Source: JBDIAR01 sp039812545
Lineage (GTDB): Bacteria > Actinomycetota > Actinomycetes > Actinomycetales > Dermatophilaceae
Direction of reading: 5' to 3'
Assembly: GCA_039812545.1 (NCBI GenBank)
Contig: JBDIAR010000027.1
Coordinates: 1 to 22,850 of the forward strand
DNA: 22,850 bases
In this document: positions 15,904-22,740 of the stretch, in pieces
How the letters are laid out: each line of letters starts with the position of its first letter
How positions within the stretch are numbered: the stretch's first letter is position 1
Position numbers and translations under genes: made by a program
Notes under the pieces: generated by a model
The model's database searches: none
Told to the model about the DNA's origin: nothing
The model's input: only the letters and a program-made list of their open reading frames with translations

Positions 15904-15909
15904 TACCCT
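15904..15909 (+). promoter_or_regulatory. -10-like TACCCT for pepA
   Basis: TACCCT ends 6 bases before the pepA ATG at 15916 with no ribosome binding site between. It lies just after the DUF3117 terminator, so pepA needs its own promoter here. This strengthens the leaderless interpretation. Confidence 0.5.
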
Positions 15910-15915
15910 GCGACC

Positions 15916-17442
15916 ATGACGTCGACGGCGAACCCCGGACCCGACCTCCTGCATGACGGCCTGCCGACGCTGGACGTCACCCCCGGTCCGTTGACCGAGC
16001 GGCTCCGGGCCGCGAGCGATCCGACCGGCTCGCTCGCCCTCTTCGTCACGCCGGACGGCTGGGCGACCGAGGCCGACGTGACGCCGGTCCTGACCTTGCT
16101 GGGTCTGGACCAAGGGGACGTCGCCCAGGCGATCGAACCCTCGTCCGCGGTCGGCACGGTACGGACCCTGCCGCTGCCGGGCTCGGACCTGGTGCGGGCG
16201 TTGCACCTCGTCGGCGTGGGGTCGGGTTCCCCGGAGGAGTTGCGTCGTGCGGGGGCCGGGTTGTCCCGAGCCATCCGATCGGGCGGCACACTGATCACGC
16301 CGGCGCCTGCGGGAGGCGCAGCGGCGCAGAATGCGTGGGTCGAGGGACTGCTCCTCGCCCGGTACACACCGCCGCGCTGGACCGGCCGTGACGAACCCGA
16401 GGCGCGCACCGGCATACGAGCCATCGAGATCGTCGACGGCGACGACGCGGTGTGCACGCGCGCCGCGCTTCGGTGCCGCGCTCAGGCGATCGCGCGCAAC
16501 CTGGCCAACACCCCGTCGAACATCAAGAACCCCGCCTGGCTCGCAGACCGGGCCAAGGAACTGGCCAAGCGCTCCGGCGTCAAGGCCACGGTGCACACCC
16601 AGGACCACCTGCGCAAACTCGGTTTCGGCGGCCTTCTGGCAGTCGGAGCCGGCAGTGTCTCCCCGCCCCGGCTCGTCGAACTGGCATACCAGCCGGCCTC
16701 GGCGGGGGCCGGCCTCCGGCATGTCGTCCTGGTCGGCAAGGGCATCACCTTCGACTCCGGTGGCCTAGACATCAAACCCGCCGAGGCCATGCTCGGGATG
16801 AAGACCGACATGTCCGGTGCGGCTGTGGTGCTGGCCGTGCTCTCCGCCTGTCGGGAACTCGGGGTCCGCGCGCGGGTCACCGGACTGTTGCCGTTGGCCG
16901 AGAACGCCGTCAGCGGGTCCTCGATGCGCCCCTCCGACGTGCTCACGATGTACGGCGGGCGCACGGTCGAGGTGCTCAACACCGACGCCGAGGGCCGGCT
17001 CGTGCTCGCCGACGCCCTGGCGTATGCCGATGCCACCTTGGCCCCGGACGTGGTCATCGACGTCGCCACCCTCACCGGGGCGATGACGATCGCCCTCGGC
17101 CGCTCGATGGCCGGCTATTTCGTCACCGACGAGGTGCTGCGCGGGGGGCTTGAGGAGGCCGCGGCCGCGACCGGCGAACAGCTCTGGGAGTTCCCGCTGA
17201 CCGCGGAATACCGGCCCGCCCTGGACACGCCGATGGCCGATGTGGCCAATCTGGCGACCTCACCGGTCGGCGGTGGCGCGATCACCGCGGCGTTGTTCCT
17301 GCGGGAGTTCACCGGGGGCCGGCCCTGGGCGCACCTCGACATCGCCGGGGCCGGTCGGTCCACGGTGGATGCCGGGATCACCGCCAAGGGACCCACGGCC
17401 TTCGGGGTTCGCCTGTTGCTGGCCTATCTCGCCTCGATGTGA
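15916..17442 (+). CDS. pepA: Leucyl aminopeptidase (M17)
   Basis: M17 aminopeptidases are hexameric di-metal enzymes that release N-terminal residues from peptides in the cytoplasm. The 508-residue length fits. The family signature N-T-D-A-E-G-R-L is at 355-362, and the metal-binding and catalytic residues K275 and D280 (V-G-K-G-I-T-F-D-S-G-G-L), K287 and D298 (M-K-T-D-M-S-G) are all present. The first 170 residues are the variable N-terminal domain. The ATG at 15916 was chosen because the upstream open frame runs through DUF3117 and its terminator. A -10-like TACCCT lies 6 bases ahead. The gene is convergent with the O-methyltransferase gene, with a hairpin between. Confidence 0.95.
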   Translation: MTSTANPGPDLLHDGLPTLDVTPGPLTERLRAASDPTGSLALFVTPDGWATEADVTPVLTLLGLDQGDVAQAIEPSSAVGTVRTLPLPGSDLVRALHLVGVGSGSPEELRRAGAGLSRAIRSGGTLITPAPAGGAAAQNAWVEGLLLARYTPPRWTGRDEPEARTGIRAIEIVDGDDAVCTRAALRCRAQAIARNLANTPSNIKNPAWLADRAKELAKRSGVKATVHTQDHLRKLGFGGLLAVGAGSVSPPRLVELAYQPASAGAGLRHVVLVGKGITFDSGGLDIKPAEAMLGMKTDMSGAAVVLAVLSACRELGVRARVTGLLPLAENAVSGSSMRPSDVLTMYGGRTVEVLNTDAEGRLVLADALAYADATLAPDVVIDVATLTGAMTIALGRSMAGYFVTDEVLRGGLEEAAAATGEQLWEFPLTAEYRPALDTPMADVANLATSPVGGGAITAALFLREFTGGRPWAHLDIAGAGRSTVDAGITAKGPTAFGVRLLLAYLASM

Positions 17443-17465
17443 GCCGTGCCGTCGGCGTCGGCCGT

Positions 17466-17480
17466 GCCCCGTCGCGGGGC
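17466..17480. terminator. Bidirectional hairpin between pepA and the O-methyltransferase gene
   Basis: GCCCCG and CGGGGC form a 6-bp all-GC stem around a TCG loop, in the 47-base gap between two convergent genes. There is no T-tract. Position and stability suggest a shared terminator. Confidence 0.5.
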
Positions 17481-17489
17481 GAACCGGCG

Positions 17490-18122
17490 TCAGCGCTTGA
17501 GCGCGACGAACAACCCGTCCGAGCAGGCCAGCAGGACGCTCATCAGGTCGTCCCGATCGCGCAACTGCTTGCCGAGGTCGCGCAATGTCGTGGTCACCTC
17601 GTCGCGGGCCGCCGGGTCGGCGACCTTGTCGTGCCAGAGCATGTTGTCCAGGACGAGGATCCCGCCGGGGCGCAGCAGGCGGATGGCCTCCTCGACGTAT
17701 GCCGGGTACTCCGCCTTGTCCGCGTCGATGACGACGATGTCGTATGCCGCGTCGGTGAGCCTGGGCAGCACGTCCAGGGCCCGACCGCCGATGACCCGGG
17801 TGCGCTGGTGCGCGACCCCGGCCTTGGCATACGCGAGTTTCGCCGCGCGCTGGTGCTCGGGTTCGGGGTCGATCGTGGTCAGGACGCCCTCGGGGTGCAT
17901 ACCCTGCAGCAGCCACAGCCCCGACACACCGGCACCGGTGCCCACCTCGACCACGGCCTTGGCCTGGATGGCCGCGGCGAGCAGCCGCAGCGTCGCGCCG
18001 GCCGCCGGCCCGATCGGCGTGGCGCCGAATCCCTCGCCGTTGCGGCGCGCCGACTCCACGATGTCGCCCTCGGGGACGAACTCCTCCGCGTAGGTCCAGC
18101 TGGCCGGCTTCTGTGTGCTCAT
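17490..18122 (-). CDS. SAM-dependent O-methyltransferase (COMT/OMT3 type)
   Basis: Class I methyltransferase of the metal-dependent caffeoyl-CoA/catechol O-methyltransferase type, 210 residues. The SAM-binding motif I V-V-E-V-G-T-G-A-G is at 57-65. The candidate metal ligands are D133 in I-D-A-D-K and D159-N160 in L-V-L-D-N. Rv1220c, the M. tuberculosis neighbour of sigE, is the likely counterpart, also divergent from sigE. The ATG at 18122 was preferred to a TTG nine bases upstream because TAGGCT (18136-18131) is then 8 bases ahead, as for other leaderless-looking genes here. The natural substrate is unknown. The tight conservation of its place next to sigE hints at some link to envelope stress, but nothing in the sequence proves it. 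Confidence 0.88.
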   Translation of the reverse strand: MSTQKPASWTYAEEFVPEGDIVESARRNGEGFGATPIGPAAGATLRLLAAAIQAKAVVEVGTGAGVSGLWLLQGMHPEGVLTTIDPEPEHQRAAKLAYAKAGVAHQRTRVIGGRALDVLPRLTDAAYDIVVIDADKAEYPAYVEEAIRLLRPGGILVLDNMLWHDKVADPAARDEVTTTLRDLGKQLRDRDDLMSVLLACSDGLFVALKR

Positions 18123-18130
18123 GGCGCCCA

Positions 18131-18136
18131 AGCCTA
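18131..18136 (-). promoter_or_regulatory. -10-like TAGGCT for the O-methyltransferase gene
   Basis: On the minus strand TAGGCT ends 8 bases before the ATG at 18122, with no ribosome binding site. The same hexamer precedes dapD at 7 bases. It lies back-to-back with the first sigE promoter candidate, 4 bases away. Confidence 0.42.
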
Positions 18137-18140
18137 GTGG

Positions 18141-18166
18141 GGAATCCCTGCACAGGCTCCGACGTT
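18141..18166 (+). promoter_or_regulatory. ECF-type promoter candidate 1 upstream of sigE
   Basis: GGAAT (18141-18145) and CGTT (18163-18166) are separated by 17 bases, matching the GGAAY/CGTT pattern recognised by SigH/SigE-class ECF sigma factors. The second A-to-C position is T rather than C. It lies about 210 bases before the chosen sigE start. Confidence 0.45.
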
Positions 18167-18242
18167 TGACCGAACGACGGATTCACCGATCTCACAGGAA
18201 GCACACCAGATGCGCCGAGGCGAGCGGGTGACGATGTGTCAG

Positions 18243-18268
18243 GGAACTTCCGGTCGGCTTCGCGCGTC
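18243..18268 (+). promoter_or_regulatory. ECF-type promoter candidate 2 upstream of sigE
   Basis: GGAAC (18243-18247, preceded by G) and CGTC (18265-18268) are separated by 17 bases, a full GGGAAC -35 with a common ECF -10. It lies about 105 bases before the GTG at 18374, and suits autoregulation by SigE. Confidence 0.5.
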
Positions 18269-18373
18269 GAAACCGGCAGGAGGCGCCCACCGGCATACCC
18301 ACGCCTCGGCCTGGTTCGGCCGGCTCCAATCGGAACCGCCGCCGCCTCGCCAGGACAACCCCAAGGACGCATC

Positions 18374-18973
18374 GTGAGCACCGAAACCACCCAGACCGAG
18401 GGCACCGGATGGGTTCCGCCGACCTGGTCCGAAGTCGTCGAACAGCATTCCGCGCGGGTTTACCGGCTGGCATACCGGTTGACCGGCAATCAGCACGACG
18501 CCGAGGACCTGACCCACGACGTCTTCGTCCGGGTGTTCCGGTCGCTCGGCAGTTACCAACCGGGGACCTTCGAGGGCTGGTTGCACCGGATCACGACCAA
18601 TGTCTTCTTGGACAAGGCCCGCCGTCGCCAGCGGATCCGGTTCGACAGTCTGGGGGACGAGGCGGCCGCGCGGCTGCGCTCGACCGGCCCGGACCCGGAG
18701 ACCGCCTACCTCAACAGCCAGTTCGACGACGACGTCCAGCGGGCGCTGGATGCGCTGCCTCCGGAGTTCCGCGCCGCGGTCGTGTTGTGCGACATCGAGG
18801 GGCTGAGTTACGAGGAGATCGCCGCAACGTTGGGCATCAAGCTCGGGACGGTGCGCTCGCGAATCCACCGTGGGCGTTCGATGCTGCGCGAGGCGCTCGC
18901 CCACCGTGCGCCGGTCACGGCGACCCGTCCGGCGGCGGCCCGGTCCGGCACCGCCGTCGGAGTGCTCACGTGA
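18374..18973 (+). CDS. sigE: ECF RNA polymerase sigma factor SigE
   Basis: SigE redirects RNA polymerase to envelope-stress genes. The 199-residue protein has region 2 at about 24-90, with D-A-E-D-L-T-H-D-V-F and the -10 recognition segment T-F-E-G-W-L-H-R-I-T-T-N-V-F-L-D, and region 4 at about 122-172, with L-P-P-E-F-R, L-S-Y-E-E-I-A-A-T-L-G and G-T-V-R-S-R-I-H-R-G-R. The GTG at 18374 follows AAGGA (18363-18367) by 6 bases. The frame is open back to an ATG at 18236, but that would place promoter candidate 2 inside the gene. The name rests on the rseA-htrA-tatB neighbours, as in M. tuberculosis Rv1221-Rv1224. Its stop overlaps the rseA start (GTGA). Confidence 0.94.
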   Translation: MSTETTQTEGTGWVPPTWSEVVEQHSARVYRLAYRLTGNQHDAEDLTHDVFVRVFRSLGSYQPGTFEGWLHRITTNVFLDKARRRQRIRFDSLGDEAAARLRSTGPDPETAYLNSQFDDDVQRALDALPPEFRAAVVLCDIEGLSYEEIAATLGIKLGTVRSRIHRGRSMLREALAHRAPVTATRPAAARSGTAVGVLT

Positions 18974-19617
18974 GGCACATCGACGCGATCGCGTACGTCG
19001 ACGGGGGTATGCCGCCCGTCGTCGCGCGTCGCGTCGAGCGTCACCTGGTGTGCTGTGCGGGTTGCCGGTATGCCGTGGAGCAGGAGCACCGGATCCGGCT
19101 GTCGCTGCAAGCGCCCGTCGCGCCGACCCCGCCGGCGGGGCTGCACGAGATGCTGTTGAGCGTGGCGTCCCTCGGCCCGGTGAGCGAGGCGGCGCCGGTC
19201 AGTCGGCCGAGTTCGCCCGCGCCGCTGCCCGTCGTCGCCCCCCGCACGCCGCCCCTGCATCGCTCGACGCTGCGGATGGCGTTGCTCGCCTCGGTCACCG
19301 CAGGGGCCTCGATCGCCGCATCCTGGTCGTTGCTCGCCCCGACCGCTCCCGGGGGGCCCAGCCGGCCGATTCCCAGTGACGGACCGGCAGGCTCGGGAGC
19401 GCTGCTGATCGTGCAGAACCCGGTCGGCCAGAGTCCGGCCCGACCCGCGAAGCCCCTGCCGATGCCCGCCGGCGTCGTGGGCCCCACCACGGCGGCGGTG
19501 ACGACTCCGGTTGTCGGCGGTCTACTCGGCCCGACGGCCACGTCGGCAACCACAACGGCCCGATCGGCGACGGCGCACGTGGCGGTACGCGTTCGTTCGG
19601 CACAATTGGGCTCATGA
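18970..19617 (+). CDS. rseA: Zinc-type anti-sigma factor RseA, membrane-anchored form
   Basis: RseA-type proteins bind and silence their ECF sigma factor. The 215-residue product has a zinc-finger anti-sigma motif H25-x3-C29-x2-C32, inside R-R-V-E-R-H-L-V-C-C-A-G-C, a single membrane segment at about 101-123, and a Pro/Thr/Ala-rich outer tail of about 90 residues. The linker between is Pro/Ser-rich. The GTG at 18970 overlaps the sigE stop, which ties its production to SigE. Its own stop overlaps the htrA ATG. The M. tuberculosis RseA is shorter (about 154 residues). The membrane segment here implies signal-driven release by proteolysis across the membrane (inference). The tail looks disordered and has no recognised sensor domain. 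Confidence 0.85.
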   Translation: MRHIDAIAYVDGGMPPVVARRVERHLVCCAGCRYAVEQEHRIRLSLQAPVAPTPPAGLHEMLLSVASLGPVSEAAPVSRPSSPAPLPVVAPRTPPLHRSTLRMALLASVTAGASIAASWSLLAPTAPGGPSRPIPSDGPAGSGALLIVQNPVGQSPARPAKPLPMPAGVVGPTTAAVTTPVVGGLLGPTATSATTTARSATAHVAVRVRSAQLGS

Positions 19618-21050
19618 GCGACGAGCAGGCCCCAAACGAGCAGTCCGGTGACGCCACCCCGACCGGTCCGGTCGAGGTGAGCCACACCCAGGAACTCCCG
19701 CCGCCGCCGAGCAGCTGGTTCACCCAGAGCGCCGGCAGTCACGGGGCGCCGCCACGGGCGGACACCGCCTGGGGCAACGCCTCGCTAGATGCCGCCGAAC
19801 TCGCCGCCGCCCGGGCCGCCGCCGAACGCGAGGCGTTGCGCGGCAACGGTCCCGGTCATCGAGCAGCCGATGCGCCCGGATCTGAGCCCGGGCCTTCGGC
19901 GCTACCGGGGGTTCCCGCCGGCCCGTCAGGTCCCGCCGGTCCGGGGGTGGCGGCCCCGGCGAATCGGCGCACCCCCACTCGCGGCGCGCTGGTCGCCGGG
20001 GCGGCGGTGCTCGCGCTGCTGGCCGGCTCGGCCGGCAGCGCCGTCACGCTCCTGGCGACCAACCGGACGGGCGGCACAGCCGCGGGAAGCGGCATACCCA
20101 CGCCCGGCCCGGGCGCGACGGAACGCCCCTCGGGTAGCGTCGCGGCGATCGCCGCCACCGCGCTGCCGAGCGTCGTCACCATCGAGGTCCGCGGCTCGGC
20201 GGGCAGTGGCATCGGCAGTGGCTTCGTCATCGACAAGCAGGGCCACATCCTGACCAACAACCACGTCGTGCGCAGCGCCGCCGAGAGTGGCCAGATCACG
20301 GTCTCCCTGCTCAACGGCACGCAGGAGAAGGCCACGATCGTCGGGCGGGACGAGAGCTACGACCTGGCGGTCATCAAGGTGGATCGCAGCGATCTGCCGG
20401 TGCTGGAGTTCGCCCGCAGCGCCGATGTCGTCGTCGGCGACCCGGTGATCGCCATGGGTGCGCCGCTCGGTCTGGACTCCACCGTCACCACCGGCATCGT
20501 CAGCGCCCTGAACCGCCCGGTGACGCCCGGCACCGACGACGAGCGCAGTTTCATCAACGCGATCCAAACCGATGCGGCCATCAACCCCGGCAACTCGGGC
20601 GGGCCGTTGCTGGACATGGTGGGCAAGGTCATCGGGGTGAACTCGGCGATCGCCCGGGCACCGGGCACGACCGGGGACGCCGCCGGAAATATCGGGGTGG
20701 GTTTCGCCATTCCGTCCGACGTCGCCCGGCGCACGGCCGAACAACTGATCGCGACCGGCAAGGCCCAGCATCCGGTGATCGGCGTCAAGCTCAACCGGAC
20801 CTACGACGGACAGGGCGTCCAGGTCGCCTCCGGCGACGATGCGGTCACGCCCGGCGGCCCGGCGGCTCTGGCCGGCATCAAGCCCGGTGACGTCATTCTG
20901 GAGTTCGACGGCCGGGTCGTGCGCTCGGCCGACGCCCTCGTCGTCGCGATCCGCGCGAAGGCGGTCGGCGACAGTGCGACGCTGAAGATCCGCCGCGGCA
21001 GCGACGAATCCACCGTGACGATGACCTTGCAGGCCGACTCCTCGTCCTGA
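19614..21050 (+). CDS. htrA: HtrA/DegP-like membrane-anchored serine protease with PDZ domain
   Basis: HtrA proteases degrade or refold damaged proteins outside the cytoplasmic membrane. The 478-residue protein has a long Pro/Ala/Ser-rich cytoplasmic N-terminus (1-122), one membrane segment (about 124-148), a trypsin-like domain (about 175-370) and one C-terminal PDZ domain (about 385-475). The catalytic triad is visible: H217 in T-N-N-H-V-V, D250 in S-Y-D-L-A-V-I and S328 in G-N-S-G-G-P-L-L. The start overlaps the rseA stop (ATGA), making the third link of the sigE unit. A CACAAT 7 bases ahead of the ATG could also give a separate leaderless transcript. In M. tuberculosis the equivalent gene is Rv1223. 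HtrA may also help inactivate RseA, which is unproven here. Confidence 0.94.
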   Translation: MSDEQAPNEQSGDATPTGPVEVSHTQELPPPPSSWFTQSAGSHGAPPRADTAWGNASLDAAELAAARAAAEREALRGNGPGHRAADAPGSEPGPSALPGVPAGPSGPAGPGVAAPANRRTPTRGALVAGAAVLALLAGSAGSAVTLLATNRTGGTAAGSGIPTPGPGATERPSGSVAAIAATALPSVVTIEVRGSAGSGIGSGFVIDKQGHILTNNHVVRSAAESGQITVSLLNGTQEKATIVGRDESYDLAVIKVDRSDLPVLEFARSADVVVGDPVIAMGAPLGLDSTVTTGIVSALNRPVTPGTDDERSFINAIQTDAAINPGNSGGPLLDMVGKVIGVNSAIARAPGTTGDAAGNIGVGFAIPSDVARRTAEQLIATGKAQHPVIGVKLNRTYDGQGVQVASGDDAVTPGGPAALAGIKPGDVILEFDGRVVRSADALVVAIRAKAVGDSATLKIRRGSDESTVTMTLQADSSS

Positions 21051-21111
21051 CGTCCCCGTCGGCTACCTCGGGTCCGGGAGTAGAGTCGGGCTCGGACGAA
21101 AGGGGCCGAGG

Positions 21112-21564
21112 GTGAACCTCTTCGGGATCAACGAGTACGAGTTCCTGCTCATCGTGCTCATCGCCCTGGTGGTGCTCGGTCCCGAACGGCTGCCCGAGTA
21201 TGCCGGCAAGCTCGCCAGGGCGGTCAAGTCATTGCGTCGGTATGCCGAGGGCGCCCGGGCCCAGCTCAAGGATCAGATGGGTCCGGAGTTCGAGCAGGTC
21301 GATTGGGCGGCATACGATCCACGCACGTACGATCCGCGCCGGATCGTTCGCGACGCGCTGGCGGACGTGGACCTTCGGCCGGCGTCGTTGCTGGGCGGAT
21401 CCGTCGCCGGGGCGGTGGCGGCGACCCCCTCCGGAGACGCCGGCGTTGCGTCCGACGACGTGTCGAGTTCGGCCGGCTCGCCTGAGCCGGCCGCGAGCCC
21501 GCCGTCCGCTGCTGCTCAGCCGCGCGGCCCGCGCCGGACACCGTGGGATGACGAGGCGACCTGA
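21112..21564 (+). CDS. tatB: Twin-arginine translocase subunit TatB
   Basis: TatB is the membrane component that binds twin-arginine signal peptides together with TatC. The 150-residue protein has one N-terminal membrane segment (about 8-22), the hinge G-P-E-R-L-P and an amphipathic helix A-G-K-L-A-R-A-V-K-S-L-R-R-Y. The later L-K-D-Q-M-G-P-E-F-E matches the actinobacterial TatB stretch rather than TatA, and the length also favours TatB. The C-terminal third is Ala/Ser/Pro-rich and likely disordered. The GTG at 21112 follows AAAGGGG (21099-21105) at 6 bases. It is 61 bases after htrA, the same order as Rv1223-Rv1224. No tatC is in the window. Confidence 0.92.
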   Translation: MNLFGINEYEFLLIVLIALVVLGPERLPEYAGKLARAVKSLRRYAEGARAQLKDQMGPEFEQVDWAAYDPRTYDPRRIVRDALADVDLRPASLLGGSVAGAVAATPSGDAGVASDDVSSSAGSPEPAASPPSAAAQPRGPRRTPWDDEAT

Positions 21565-21572
21565 CCCAGACC

Positions 21573-21589
21573 GCCGGGGCTTTGCCGGC
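21573..21589. terminator. Weak hairpin between tatB and mrp
   Basis: GCCGG and CCGGC form a 5-bp stem with a 7-base loop, enclosed by a further CTGAC/GTCAG pair (21561-21565 and 21594-21598) that overlaps both stop codons. There are no T-tracts. The call rests mainly on its position between convergent genes. Confidence 0.3.
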
Positions 21590-21594
21590 CCGAG

Positions 21595-22725
21595 TCAGCG
21601 ATTCGGGGTGAGACCGAGCGAACGACCGGCCAGTCCGCGCGCGCGTCCGCTCAGCGAGCCGGCGATCGAACTCAGCGCCTTTGCCGCGGGGGAGTCGGGA
21701 TCGGCGAGGACGACGGGTCGACCGGCGTCACCGCCTTGGCGAACCGCGGGATCGAGCGGGATCTGGCCGAGCAGCGGCACGGGAGCCCCGATCGTGCGGG
21801 TCAGCGAGTCGGCGACCTCTTGGCCGCCGCCGGTGCCGAAGACGTCCATCCGGGTGCCGTCGGGCAGTTCCAGCCAGGACATGTTCTCGATGACGCCGAC
21901 GACCCGCTGGTGGGTCTGCACGGCGATCGAACCGGCCCGTTCGGCCACTTCGGCCGACGCCTGCTGCGGTGTGGTGACCACGACGATCTCCGAGGTGGGC
22001 AGCATCTGCGCCAGCGAGATCGCGATATCGCCCGTGCCGGGCGGCAGGTCGAGCAGTAGGACGTCGAGGTCGCCCCAGAAGACGTCGGACAGGAACTGCT
22101 GCATGGCCCGGTGCAGCATGGGTCCGCGCCAGATGACCGGCTGATTGCCCGGGACGAACATGCCGACCGAGATGACCTTCACGTCGGAGGCGACCGGCGG
22201 CATGATCATGTCGCTCACCTGGGTCGGGCGGGTGGTCACGCCCAGCATCCGCGGGATGGAGAAGCCGTACACGTCCGCGTCGACGACCCCCACCTTCACG
22301 CCCTGCTTGGCCATCGCCGCGGCCAGATTGGCGGTCACGGAGGACTTGCCGACCCCACCCTTACCGGAGGCGATGGCATACACGCGGGTCAACGATCCGG
22401 GCCGGTTGAACGGAATCTCGCGCTCGGGGGTCCCGCCACGGAGCTTGGTCTTCAGCGCCTCACGCTGCTCGTCGTTCATCACGTCGAGCTCGACCCGCAC
22501 GGAGGTCACGCCGGGCACCTTCTGCAGCGCCGCCGTGCTGTCCTTGGTCAGCGTGTCCTTCATCGGGCACCCGGCCACGGTCAACAAGATGGTCACGACC
22601 ACCGAGCCGTCTTCGCCGACGTCGACGGACTTGACCATGTCGAGGTCGGTGATCGGGCGGCGGATCTCCGGGTCGTTGACCGTGGAGAGGGCCTGGCGGA
22701 TGGCGTCGAGCGTCGGGGCAGACAT
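21595..22725 (-). CDS. mrp: Mrp/ApbC-type P-loop ATPase, iron-sulfur carrier family
   Basis: Mrp/ApbC/NBP35 proteins are ATPases that deliver Fe-S clusters. The 376-residue protein has an N-terminal FeS-assembly (DUF59) domain at about 5-80, with T-V-A-G-C-P-M at 49-55, followed by the P-loop domain with the deviant Walker A G-K-G-G-V-G-K-S at 121-128 and a Walker B-like D-L-P-P-G-T-G-D. Unusually, the C-terminal CxxC that bridges a cluster in E. coli Mrp is missing: the region after E-N-M-S-W-L-E-L-P-D-G-T has no cysteine, and Cys53 is the only cysteine in the protein. The ATG at 22725 lies in a perfect palindrome with a -10-like TAAGGT 7 bases ahead. In M. tuberculosis the counterpart is Rv1229c. 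Confidence 0.93.
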   Translation of the reverse strand: MSAPTLDAIRQALSTVNDPEIRRPITDLDMVKSVDVGEDGSVVVTILLTVAGCPMKDTLTKDSTAALQKVPGVTSVRVELDVMNDEQREALKTKLRGGTPEREIPFNRPGSLTRVYAIASGKGGVGKSSVTANLAAAMAKQGVKVGVVDADVYGFSIPRMLGVTTRPTQVSDMIMPPVASDVKVISVGMFVPGNQPVIWRGPMLHRAMQQFLSDVFWGDLDVLLLDLPPGTGDIAISLAQMLPTSEIVVVTTPQQASAEVAERAGSIAVQTHQRVVGVIENMSWLELPDGTRMDVFGTGGGQEVADSLTRTIGAPVPLLGQIPLDPAVRQGGDAGRPVVLADPDSPAAKALSSIAGSLSGRARGLAGRSLGLTPNR

Positions 22726-22740
22726 AAGGGTTACCTTATG
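22723..22740. promoter_or_regulatory. Perfect inverted repeat covering the mrp start
   Basis: CATAAGG (22723-22729) and CCTTATG (22734-22740) are perfect 7-base arms around GTTA. The repeat includes the mrp start codon (22725-22723 on the minus strand) and a TAAGGT (22738-22733) that could be a -10. In an mRNA with a leader the arms would fold as a hairpin hiding both AAGG and AUG; in a leaderless transcript the repeat would act as DNA, as an operator over the promoter. Confidence 0.5.

Noticed and set aside
18236..18373. Longer SigE starting at the ATG at 18236
   Set aside because: It lacks a ribosome binding site and would contain the better ECF promoter candidate; the GTG at 18374 has AAGGA at 6 bases.
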